Part shown: positions 11,008 through 22,823 of the stretch, one piece after another | Numbering within the stretch: position 1 is the stretch's first letter | Layout of the letters: every line of letters starts with the position of its first letter | Source: Botryotinia globosa | Taxonomy: Eukaryota > Ascomycota > Leotiomycetes > Helotiales > Sclerotiniaceae | Assembly: GCA_014898425.1 (NCBI GenBank) | Contig: RCSZ01000001.1 | Span: 2,480,001 to 2,544,000, forward strand | Direction: 5' to 3' | DNA length: 64,000 bases | The notes under the pieces: model-generated | The model's database searches: none | Seen by the model: the letters and a program-made list of their open reading frames with translations, nothing else | What the model was told of the DNA's origin: nothing | Position numbers and translations under genes: made by a program

Positions 11008-12075
11008 GATGAATAGAAGAGAACTGAGTTCTAATCGACCTTGAGATTGACAAGAATAGTTCTACGACTTTGAAGAATTTGCTTCCAGAGCTCAATGGAT
11101 GTTTAAAAAAGAAGAGAAGGATAAAAAGCGATTGATGCGACTTTTATGGTCCTGGAGAAAGTGCTCAGAATTGAGAATATGCCACAGTGTCCTATATTTT
11201 AACGTTTCCTCGTTTAGGTAAGGTTTACACCAACTGAGTGTCTAGGTAAGGACAAGGTTTGAGTTTCCCCTCACGAAATGGATTACGGAAGCTTTTACGA
11301 TAGATGGTGGAAGAATTTATATGACGATGGATCAGTGAATTCTCGACGGGAGTTTGTTAACATGAACCAAAAGATAGGTATCAATTGACAATACGTGTTT
11401 GGATGACAATCGATGTTGATTTGTCTACGAGTCATCCAACACATGTCATACAATCTATCGCCATCAGATGGATGATGGTATGAATGTGTACCTACTACGT
11501 CGGGTACACTAATCTGTCTACATCCATCCTCTTATCTATAATCTAGCTCGACCTACCTATGCTAACATGCATGGCACACATTTAGTAACCAAAAAAGAAC
11601 TCTCTTCATTTCCGCTTCAAGAGTTCAACATCATTGCCGTCTCTTCCTCATATTCCTTCAATCCCCAACCTCCTCTTTGTCAGCTACAATACCGGTACTC
11701 CCTTATTCCATCCCTCTGCTCCCTTAGTTCCGAGACTCTCCAGCTATTCGATTTCTTTCTATCAGATACCCTATCTGGGATGCGTATCCACAGCTATCCT
11801 AGGCTGAGTGCAAGGTCTACTTGTCAGTCAATGCAACAGGATGTACGAAGGAGGAAAATTGAGAAAAGAGGGGCAATGCCAAGAGGAAGCTTACCTCGAG
11901 CTTGTCTAGGTATTTCCCCATCAAAATGTCACTAACCAGCAAATTACATAGCATGAAATACGGGAATCCAAAGATTTGACATTTTACTTTGAGGCTATCA
12001 ACTGAATGTCTATTTGAATTATACCGGCAGATTTTCTTACCAATTTATGTATATTTCACATGTGGTACAGCAATC
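11008..12075. promoter_or_regulatory. Divergent promoter region between calnexin and mde1
   Basis: About 1.07 kb separates two start codons pointing away from each other. A 122-codon frame at 11567-11935 (+) shows neither domain nor splice sites and I leave it out. TA/CT-rich runs lie near 11690-11760. No specific factor site is claimed. Confidence 0.4.
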
Positions 12076-12935
12076 ATGACTACTCAAAACCAAACTCAGG
12101 AATCGGAGAATAATGATCATCTTATCATTTCACAAGATTCTCAACATCCCGCGAATCTAATCCCAGAACTCTGCGCAAAGTTTTGGCATCTAGGATGGGT
12201 AACAGGTACAGGAGGAGGCGCCAGTATTCGCAAAGAGTATGCCCATCTTCCCTCTCACTCCAACCATAATTACTGACCTTCCCAGTGATCTGGTATACCT
12301 TGCGCCATCTGGAGTCCAGAAAGAACTTATGAAACCAGAACACATCTATGTCCTCGACATAACCAAACAACTTGATCCCAAACAGCGCATCTACCTCCGC
12401 TCACCACCCAATCTCAAGCCTTCCCAATGCACCCCTCTTTTCATGGCTGCATTCACCAAACGAAACGCAGGTTGTTGCATCCATACGCATTCAAAATGGG
12501 CAGTCCTCATCACCCTACTCCTGGAATCCGCACCCAACACCACAATGTTCGAAATCAACAATATCGAGCAAATCAAGGCATTTGGAAAAGGCTATACGAA
12601 AACGGGCAATTTGGGATATCACGATACGTTGCGCATTCCAGTTATTGAAAATACACCACACGAAGAAGATTTGACAGAGTATCTGGAAGAAGCCATGGAG
12701 AAATATCCGGATACGTACGCGGTTTTGGTAAGGAGACATGGGGTTTATGTTTGGGGGGAGTCGGTACACAAGGCGAAGACTCAGTGTGAGAGGTAAGTTT
12801 CTGGTTTCACTATTTATTTTGCGTGACTTGAATGATGCTGATAACCCATGTAGCTTGGATTACCTTTTCCAAATTGCGGTCGACATGAAGAAATTGGGGT
12901 TGCCATGGTTGAGTGATGTTAAACCAATTGCTTGA
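12076..12935 (+). CDS. mde1: Methylthioribulose-1-phosphate dehydratase (class II aldolase family)
   Basis: Three exons (12076-12236, 12286-12792, 12854-12935) give 249 aa in phase. Signature blocks are the [13 protein letters not shown] loop, [29 protein letters not shown] (zinc ligands His at about 120 and 122), a glutamate-containing [13 protein letters not shown], and [27 protein letters not shown] with a third zinc histidine. This is the MtnB/Mde1 step of methionine salvage: dehydration of 5-methylthioribulose-1-phosphate to the diketo compound. The enzyme is cytosolic. Length and domain order match the family. The ATG at 12076 (CAATCATGACT) is the first methionine before the conserved region; an upstream open stretch in frame reaches back to about 11989 without a good start. 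Confidence 0.94.
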
Positions 12936-13520
12936 AGGACTTCCATCGTTCGAGTTGCTATTGTTTTCGGAGATGAAATTATGATTCAAAAGAATTAAAG
13001 ATACCCTTTTTCTTACGCTGCAATTTTCCAGGACGTAGATATGATGATCAGAAGTGTCACTTAGCTGATTTCTTTGACCACATGACTCGAAACTTACTAA
13101 GATCTTAATACGGTGTTATTATTGCATATCTCATCAGAGAGCTTTGCATTGTTATTCAACCTAACCATCTCCCACAGTCGAATCCAGATATTCTCTTATA
13201 CCTCCAACTCCAACGCCTTTCAAAAACGAAACTCTCCTCGCAATCATCATCGCGACTCTCCCTCATCCCAAAAGAAGGTATCCCCACCTCCTTGATTCGC
13301 CAACTTCCTGTCTCTGTTAAAATCAGCTTCTGTTTGTTTATGTGTCATACGATGCCATGCCATGAATTCTTAGATCTATACCATTCACCCTGCATAGGAT
13401 AACAAAAATCTAAAATCTAAAGAGGCCTTTTAAAGTACATAGAGGAAAAGAAGAAAACAGCAAATAAGTTGGGTAAACATCCACAGTTCGGGCAAAGGGA
13501 AAGAAAAAATTACTCAATAT
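12936..13520. other. Convergent intergenic (3' UTRs)
   Basis: It lies between the stop codons of mde1 and the cupredoxin-like gene. No coding signal. A purine-rich stretch around 13430-13510 adjoins the minus-strand stop. Confidence 0.45.
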
Positions 13521-15191
13521 TCACATTTCCGGATCATCGTATCGATCATGGCCATGTCCGCGCAAACTCTCTCGATCCTGATGCGTAGCTAATTCGTGGG
13601 GTCCTGACGATGAGGTGTGGGGGTGGAAATGATTTGAGATTCCTGGGGAGGGAGAGGATCTTGAAGAAGTTAGTGATGATACAAAAATGTCAATATATTT
13701 AAGAATCATGAGGGGGGAATCAGAAATAATGCACCTCAGTCCTCTCAATCTCTCGCTCTCCCTTTCCCCTTCCCGTTCCCACCTCTCTCCCATCCCCATT
13801 TGCACACCCAAAGATCCAGTCATCCCAGGACTATTCGGTAAACTCACATTCCCCCCCGAATTCACATTCCCTTGTTGATAATTCGGACTCGCTCTTCCCT
13901 CAGCTCCTCTCCCACTCCCTCCCAAATTCAACGGCGGGATAACCATACCATATTCATCCGCCCCCGGACTCCGACTGCGACTCCGTCCATATCCCTCACT
14001 GCCAATATTCGACTCAGAAAGATGCGAGTGGTTTTCGCTTCCGGCGCCGGAAGATTGTCCCAGCCCGCGAATCTCATTTTCCGTCATGAGATGTTGAGGT
14101 TTATTGTAATATGTTGTTTCAGATAGAGTTGCTGAGGGCGCGATATAGGATTGGGGGTTGGGACCACCGGGGTGATGCGGATTGGGATGAGTATGGGAAG
14201 TCATGTTTGAGGGACGGGAGTTGTGATGAATTATCTCTTTGATGGTACGTTGGCGGCCACAGAGGTAGAGGAGAGCGCTGGCTAGTAGGACAAGCGCGGA
14301 TGCGCCGATGGCTATTCCTGCTATAGCGCCTGGGGAAAGCTTAGAGGAAGAGGAAGGAGAGTGAGAAGAGTCTGTAACGATTATTGTGGAGGCGGAGGTG
14401 GTGGTGCTGGGTGAGTCGCCTGAGGACGAGGTAGATGTTGGACGAGCCCTCGAAGATGAGGATGAAGTGGCTTCGACGGGGAAGTTTTCGCCAGGACTAA
14501 ATTGTAACGAGGAGTTTTTTGCATATTCTAATTGATTTGTGAAAGTTTGAGTTGAGTTCTGATATCGAAAATTGTGAGCATTCGGAACTAAATTCTGCCC
14601 AGTGACATGGAATTGTTGAACGTACAGCATTAATGACACCAATCATTCCATCCTCAAGGCACGCTCCTGGAGCCGAACAATAAAAGAAGATCGGATTGGT
14701 ATCATTGACAACGACTTGGAATTTCGGAGGCTAGATACTCTCAAGTTAGACCATGCAATGGCATTCCCAAATATTCTCCATGAATGTACAAACATCATTT
14801 AAAACCACATTGATCGGATGGAAACCACTCCAAAACCCCCGCTTGTTGATGCCCGTAACTTCATATGGAATACACGCTCTATCGCTTCCATATTCTGCTC
14901 TTGCAACCGAGTGATTTTGAGGATAAAATCGAAATTCTATCAATTCACTCATCGATTAGCATAACGCGCGATCCTCCATACCAAATTCAACATGAAGACA
15001 CCTTTCGCAAAACGCATACCTATCACATCACTAACATTCGCACTCAATTCCATCGGCGTAAACTGCAATCCTTCTATGCCAACCGAAACCACGTGCGTCG
15101 GCACTGCACGCGACGTAGTGCTCGACTGCGCCGTAACCCTATCCCCACCGAGAACGAGTAGCGCAAACCATGCGACTAAAAATCTCAACAT
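13521..15191 (-). CDS. Secreted/membrane-anchored cupredoxin-domain protein
   Basis: Five exons (15191-15020, 14936-14794, 14730-14626, 14558-13735, 13659-13521) assemble in phase to 460 aa. A signal peptide (about 1-21) is followed by a cupredoxin fold: HVVSVGIEGLQFTPMEL, FRFYPQNHSVARAEYGS..CIPYE, FWSGFHP, and PIFFYCSAPGACLEDGMIGVIN. Those His/Cys positions resemble a type 1 copper site. After it come a Ser/Thr-rich stalk, one transmembrane helix (about 217-239) and a long cytosolic tail rich in Ser, Gly, Pro and His. The layout resembles fungal serine-rich extracellular cupredoxins tethered at the plasma membrane. The last intron is 75 nt, a multiple of three, and without stops, so retention would add 25 residues without a frameshift. 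Copper binding and function are inferred. Confidence 0.85.
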
Positions 15192-16146
15192 ATTTCATAT
15201 AATCATATCGGACGCTCTGCTATGTATTCCAGAAGAAATATCAAACCAAGACACGAACGGATACGGAAACAGAAGGAGAAAGAGAAATCCAGGTAGTAGC
15301 AACGGCGAACATGATAAGTAAGCAGAGTCATTGTCCTACAATCGCTAATTCGAGCGGACCAACAATATTTCCATAAAAATTACGCCCGGATGAGTTTTTA
15401 CTCTCTGAACAGCCAGCCAAGACTTCATGGCTGTTTGCTGTCAGCTTTTTGCCTATTAATATTCAGACCTCTCGGGAAAAGTCTCTTGTCCGCCACCGCT
15501 AATTTCAGAAAATCTGTGGCCTGTATGTCAATATCGGACTTCCTGTTATGTAACATGGCTTTCTAATAGCTTGTGTTTGTTCTCACAGTCCACGCGTTGC
15601 ACCGATGCTGATCTCTCCAGGTACATTATCAAGGTTGTTATCCTCTTGACTCCTTGACTGTAGAGCATACCTAGTGAGATGTGTGGCTTGAAAATCAAGA
15701 CCAAAATCCGAATGTCAGCATCTAAGAAGCCCGGCATCCAATCGGTGCTGATTGCCAAGTTAAGCTGAGATCAGGAAAGCTTAGGCTGTGAATAAATAAC
15801 ACTTTAAAACTTGAAATGTCACTCCTAGGTACCAGAAAGTCCCAAGAAGCATGTTAGTCAGGTTCCAAATCTGTTTTTGATGTTTATATTACATCTTAAA
15901 TTTGGATTACGTATTTAATCCCGAGTCCAATAACAGGTACCCTCAGCCCTAACATTACACTCCACTATCCACAATCTCTGCAAAGCCTCACTCGTTTTAC
16001 GCTTTTTGAGTTGATGGTACCTATTTCTGTTACCATAACGGGAGCATAGCTTGCGACAACATCTCAATGGGCGTGTCTAATTCCGCGAAGGGGGGAATGC
16101 TCTACCATAAGCAGGTACAATGGTAATATGCCAATCATCCACCTTC
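15192..16146. other. Intergenic, no gene seen
   Basis: About 950 bp upstream of the cupredoxin gene and downstream of the THOC5 gene, both minus-strand. A 70-codon frame at 15546-15758 has no support. Confidence 0.45.
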
Positions 16147-16909
16147 TCATACCACACGTTCGAAGGTTTTCTGTATCGGCTTCGCAGCCTATTATCAATC
16201 AGCATGGGGATTCCAATACCCAGAATATGGCCGCAACAAGGTCTGAACTCACATCGATAAACTTCTCCAAATCTTTGTCAAGATTGGCTAGATCATCCTT
16301 CCTCTTCTTATTATCGGCAATCAAGCCTTGTTTCTTCTTCAAAAGTCCTTGTCTCTGTTCCTCCAACTTTAATCTTTCTTGATGTTCATGATCTATTCTT
16401 GCAATCATAAGCGCATTCTCATCAGCATCAGCATGTTCAGGATGTTGCGCTAAGAATTCGTCGACTGGTATCAGGGGAAGTTGCTGATATTTGTGACTGT
16501 AGAAGATAGCATTAGCGACACTGCGTAGTTTCATACTTGTAAATTGGCTGGGAACTTACTCATATGATTCACAAGCAGCAATTTCTCCTTGTAAATGCCG
16601 TTGTTCATAGTACAGATTTTGAAGTTGTAAATGTAGCCTATCTACTTCTTGACGCGCTTCCGCGGTTAAAGCCTTTGTTTCTCGTGCGCCGGCATGAGAA
16701 TCACGATGTAGACCTCTCAATTGTGCGAGATATGTAAGAAGCAGTTTTTGTTGTTTAGAAATCTGTAGTAGAACTTCGTTTGACGGAGGGGAGGTTGTAG
16801 ATGCAGCCGATACGACGTCTAGAAGAGCAATTGCTTGTTCCCGCGTCTGATTCGAAGTTTCAAGTGCAAGCTTGAGGGATGGTTCTGTAATTATCTCGTC
16901 GATAGCCAT
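16147..16909 (-). CDS. thoc5: THO complex subunit 5 / Fmip-like protein
   Basis: Three exons (16909-16560, 16496-16253, 16188-16147) give 211 aa. The product is mostly alpha-helical coiled coil. The recognisable THOC5/Fms-interacting protein signature is LHLQLQNLYYEQRHLQGEIAAC, then SYDHKYQQLPLIPVDEFLAQHPEHA and a KLEEQRQGLLKKKQGL helix. The third exon supplies only AAKPIQKTFERVV before the stop, but this tail matches what fungal members end with, which supports splicing over reading through. THOC5 acts in the nuclear THO/TREX complex, coupling transcription to mRNA export. Fungal versions are short and lack the C-terminal half of animal THOC5. The ATG at 16909 begins MAIDEIITEPSLK. Confidence 0.9.
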
Positions 16910-19900
16910 TATTGTGGAATTCGTTATGGGGAATTGGAATTGATATAAGAATCGAGGCTGTAACTTATAGAGTGGTTTGCATTAAGGATTATTTGTTGGA
17001 GAGAAATTAAAGTACAGCCTTCTCGTTCAATAAGGCTGAATCTTAGTTCCAGCCTCATTTCGCATCTTACATAACCCGATAATGGATAATGAGCTAGCGA
17101 GCTAGCAAAATATATTCCTTGGCAACTCCGACCCCACCATCAATTTGAACTTGTCGACTTTTTCCCTCGCAGGTGTCAAGGAGTTCTGTGGGCAATAGTA
17201 AAGATTCCTAGGTAGAAAGTATATAAGAGAGATATCAAGTCCATCAGCCATATTGTAAAGTCTTGGAATCGGATAATTATAAATCTAAGAAGAACTGTTA
17301 CGGATATCGATATGGAATCGGCATTAGGCCGACTATTATTCCGATTTGAGGAGTTTTCCTATATATATAACTTCAGAAAGAGGTTTTGAAGAGATTAATA
17401 AAAAGTCTTATAATAAACCTACATTTATATTTTATACTAGTCTTCACCTTGTATTAATTCTATAATAGGTCATAGACTAATAATATAGTATAGAAAAACT
17501 TGACTATATCGGACTGGGATATATCGGAATCTTAAATATACCGAAATAATTTCCTTATTTGAACACTTTTTATATAGTGATATCGGATTTTTTAAATATA
17601 TCGATATATCGAATACTTTTTTTATAAATCCGATATAAATTTTGATAATAAATTTAACTGAATAGGCTTTTTTTTGATTAATAAGCATGATTTATATATA
17701 GAGTCGGTAGATATATATATAAATTAATAATATATATATAGTATATATATAAAATTAGTAGATGTATATATAGTATAATAATACTTTATTTATAAATAAT
17801 AATTAACTTTTATACTTTTTAATAATATTTATATCTTTTATATTATCTAGTAGTATAATAAGGGGATATATATATATGATTTAAATATAAAATTGGAATT
17901 AATATAGATTTGTACTAATATATAGAAACATTTATATAATGTATAAAATATCTTAATAAAATAAAATTCTTTAAATTCTTTGTTTTTAGATATAAATTTA
18001 ATCGTTTTTTTAACTTTTTTACTCTTTCCTTACTTTTTTAATATATATTTCGCTTTTTTTAATTATATATATAAGTTACTAGGCTTATAACCTATCATAG
18101 ATTACTAACTAATATAAAATAAAAAAAACTAGTTTTAATTAATAACTAAAATGAAATATAATATATAATTTCGAAAATTCTATATTAAATAATTTCATTT
18201 TCTTATTCTATATTCAAGGAAAAAAGGCCTTATTTTATGCTTTTTCCTACTACTCTAGCTTTTCTACTTTCATTGATCTTTTTATCGATCACTTCTCAAT
18301 CCAGCCATTTCTTATAAAATAAAGCTTTCTTTAAAGATTGAATAAAGAATTAATTACTCTTTATCTCTTTAAGATTGTTTCCGAACTAAAAGCTTCTTCT
18401 AAGCGATGATTATATAATTCGATTATACTATAGGCTAATATTAGATTAAATGCTTTTATAAAGATATATATATTATATTATTATTAATTAAAACGATATA
18501 TATATGTTTTTAATTAAAAATAATACTCTAAAATAAAACTTTTTTTATATATTCTTTATTTTATAATCATTTTCAGATTTATAATTATTTTTATATAATT
18601 ATTTTCAAGAGTTTATAAATAATAATTATATAATTTGTTATTAATAGATTATATAAATATAGAATTATTATATATATTTTCAAAAAGGTGTATTTATTAT
18701 ATTATTTTTAATTAAATATAATAGTAATATTTAAGTTTTAATATAATTAAACTTTTAATTTTATACTAGGAGTAATGTCACGGCGCCAACTACGTTGCCT
18801 TCGTGCCTTAGGCACGAACCCTTAGTGTGCCCTTAGCGTGCCCTATTTCCTATAATAGGGCCTCAACCTTTCATAGCACTTAGAACCCTTATAGTACAAT
18901 ATAAGTCTTTACCTATACCCTGACAAGTAATATAGTATTAAAGATTTATATTTTAGAAGATTATTAGAATAGAAAAAATAGGAATTAATACTGAAAACAA
19001 TTATAGTATATTAATAAAATTTAGTATTTATTGTTTTTAATAAATATTAATTAAATCACTTAATATTATTATAATATTAAGGGAACTAGTTATAATAATA
19101 AAATTCCACTATTATTATAATAAAATAATAAAAATTCAATAAAATAAGAAAAATTTCTTATATTCTTTATTCTCTTTATATAAGGAAGAATATTATTATA
19201 AAAATAAAATAAAGAATTCTTTATTAAAAAGGAAATCCTTTATTAGTTCTTTATTCAAAATAATAATTCATTATTTTGAAAAATTTGAAATATGACGTAG
19301 GAGCTAGTTCGAATGCGGAATGACAGACGCAATCTTATATAATATTATTTTTCCTTTTTCTTTATTATAAAAATTAATTATAAATCAATAAAGAAAATTA
19401 ATAAAATTAATTATAAAATTAGAAATTTCAAGTACGTTACGTACATATTATAGACTTGCGCCACCTATATATAGGGGGTAGGAAAAAGTATAAATAAGTA
19501 GCTTGAATCCCTATATTCAGATCTTTTTCTAGTATCTACTTTTATATATATACATGAATATATAATATAATATAATACAATTCAATAATAAATTCTATCT
19601 ATTCTACTAGTCTAAGCTTCCAATATAGTATTATTTTAATACTATTCCCAATTCGGCTTAGCTTATCCCACGCTAAGCGAGTGACCAACGATAGTATTAA
19701 AGTATTTTAATAGGAGAAAATTAAAGTTATCTAAAATTGATATCTTATTATTATTAGAGTAGATACTAGTAATAAATCAACTAGGTATAGTATAGTATAA
19801 AGACTTTTCATTAATTCTTCTGAGATTATAAAAATTATATAAATTATATGTATATGTAAACTCCCTCTGATACGCGGTAGGCTCAAGGGCCTATCATTAT

Positions 19901-20202
19901 GTGTCTAATAGAGCTCTAGAGTATATAATCGTAATAATTATCTAACATTTCTATATAGGAAATCTTTTTATATAGGTATTTAGACCTTGAAATTTTTAGG
20001 TCCTTATAGCCAGATTCAACTATATTCTTATTGTCGGGACATCGATCATGTGATCAAAGAGGGGCACTGTATTAACTAGCGTCGCGCTAGCGCTTCCCTA
20101 TATATTTAGTACTTAGTTTCCCATAGATAATAATGATCAAGAACGAATACAACCACATAGGACTAAGTACTTACACTTATATCAACCAAGTTGATACCAA
20201 CA
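16910..20202. mobile_element. AT-rich island, probably RIP-degraded retrotransposon
   Basis: About 3.3 kb, extremely AT-rich from roughly 17.2 kb onward, with stops in all frames and TA-dinucleotide excess as expected after C-to-T mutation of repeats (RIP). Short islands with normal GC survive: 18778-18870 with hairpin TTCGTGCC-TTA-GGCACGAA (18800-18818), 19656-19678 with a 7-bp stem, and 20040-20100. On the minus strand the right edge reads TGTTGGTATCAACTTGG from 20202 inward, resembling the TGTTGG start of Ty1/copia-type LTRs. Further in is a TATCAGAGGG stretch (about 19862-19874) that could be a relic primer-binding site. Family, exact limits and left edge are not determinable by eye. Confidence 0.65.
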
Positions 20203-20217
20203 CTTATAAATAATAAT

Positions 20218-21027
20218 TCAAGCGTTTATATTACTCCTCTGAGCCCATAACTCTTTTATTGCCATTGCTGTTCCCTCAACAATAAGTTTGTGCTCCTCTG
20301 CGTGCATTCTCGCCTCAAGTTCCTCTAAAGATTCAGAGCTTTTGCATTCCACTTCTTTGACCACGATTGGTGTTCCACGATCAACTTCACTGATCACATA
20401 ATGAATCATGAGGCCCGTCTTGTTGTTCTCCAACTTGCCTTGTTCAAAATCATTGAAAGCCCGTCCAATAGCATTAGCTCCATCATATTTGCCTGGAAGT
20501 GCTGGGTGAAGATTTATGATTGGTATCTGTTTGGCAGTCAGGGGGTCAATGAATGTTGGTGCGAGAATATGCATCCAGCCACCACAGATAATCTAGTGAT
20601 TGTTAGAATTGTTACACTATTGTAGATGTGAAAAGTGATTTGAAGACTAAAGACAGTCTGGATGTTCAAAAAATCAAGGGGAATAGTAATGAAAGTGGTA
20701 ACTTACGATATCAGGTTGTTCTGAAATCACGAGATCCGCAAGGTCCGCATCATACTTTTCTCGTGCGACTTTTATCACTGCGGGGTCCTTCTCATCTTTT
20801 TTGTGGTATTTTCCCGTCAACAAATTGTGACATGTTGTTGGGATGCCCGCCTCTGCTGCACGAGTAACTCCATACGCCGCTTTTCTATTTGTGATAACTC
20901 GAATTATCTTCAAATACGGCAGGGTGATTTCCGCGTCATTGGTTCCTTGCGAAGCATCAATGAGTGCTTGCAGATTGCTGCCATTTCCAGAGATGAGAAC
21001 TATGGCTTTGGTTGGAGGAGGAGACAT
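20218..21027 (-). CDS. ade8: Phosphoribosylglycinamide formyltransferase (GAR transformylase)
   Basis: Two exons (21027-20707, 20592-20218) give 231 aa in phase. Blocks match PurN/Ade8: the phosphate-binding start AIVLISGNGSNLQALIDA (about 8-25), IIRVITNRKAAYGVTRA, PDIIICGGWMHIL, the catalytic NLHPALPGKYDGANAI with Asn134 and His136, and VISEVDRGTPIV with the catalytic Asp at about 178. The enzyme uses 10-formyl-THF to formylate GAR in step three of purine synthesis. It is a monofunctional enzyme, as in yeast Ade8 and unlike the trifunctional animal protein. Its TGA lies only 15 bp from the edge of the degraded transposon, so its natural 3' UTR and terminator may be replaced by element sequence. 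It diverges from the RIB4 gene. Confidence 0.94.
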
Positions 21028-21482
21028 TTTTGCGTCGAGGTGGAATTGCCTGGTAAGGAGTTCTATGTTGATGTTGAGTTTTGTTAATATGGTTGATTAT
21101 AAAATTGTTAGAATCAATGCAAGGTGAAGACTAGTATAAATTATAGGTGTAGGCAGAAGACAGGTTGGAGGTTGTATGATATGTGGGTAATGAGTTGTAT
21201 TAATCTAAAAAGGATAATAAGGAAGATGATTCTTTATATACTTCGTACCTAGTCTAATTAGTGTGTGCATTGACCCTCGAGCTCCAATTGCCTAACCTAT
21301 GATCAATGCACATACATACCTACCTCTCCCTCCCACCTCGACCACCCCACCAAAAACCCCTCCGACTTCTCCAAACCACAACTATTAAATCATTCATCCA
21401 CACATACAATCAATCAATCAATCAATCAATCAGCCCAATCCTCAACCAACCCATTCACGCACCCTCAACCCCAAACCCAAAA
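21028..21482. promoter_or_regulatory. Divergent promoter region between ade8 and RIB4
   Basis: 455 bp between two start codons facing away from each other. It holds a CT-rich stretch with CAAT tetranucleotide repeats near 21405-21435, close to the RIB4 start. No specific binding site is claimed. A shared control region is plausible, since both products lie on purine-derived pathways. Confidence 0.45.
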
Positions 21483-22418
<936 letters not shown>

Positions 22419-22823
22419 GGGGGAATGTGCTACTATTCATATTTTGGATGGAGTGATGGAGGAAAGAAGGAGTATGGATTCTCGGACGATTGGAGCATTT
22501 GATGGCGATGTTTTGCTTCTAGATTTGATTCACCATGGACTGCATATGTTTGCACTGAAATAAGAATGGTAAAATAAGATAAAAGTCGTTGATTAATTGG
22601 CGCTATGTGCTGGATCATTAAAACAAAAAGAAAGATCAAAAAAGAAACCCGCCCAGATCTGAAGAAAATTATATTACTACTATACAAGCAGTCATGCCAT
22701 TGGTATGATTTCCAGTTCAATGCCCCAAGTCTTACAACGCCAAAGTTTTCATGCTATATATCACAAAGCTATCCCCTTCAAATGCAGAAGCACCTAATAG
22801 CGAGTTATCCACCCATGAGATTA
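22419..22823. other. Convergent intergenic (3' UTRs)
   Basis: 405 bp between two facing stop codons. A-rich plus-strand runs near 22619-22650 would suit RIB4 polyadenylation. No gene seen. Confidence 0.45.

Noticed and set aside
11567..11935. 122-codon plus-strand open frame upstream of mde1
   Set aside because: No domain, lies in a promoter region, and CT-rich composition explains the frame.
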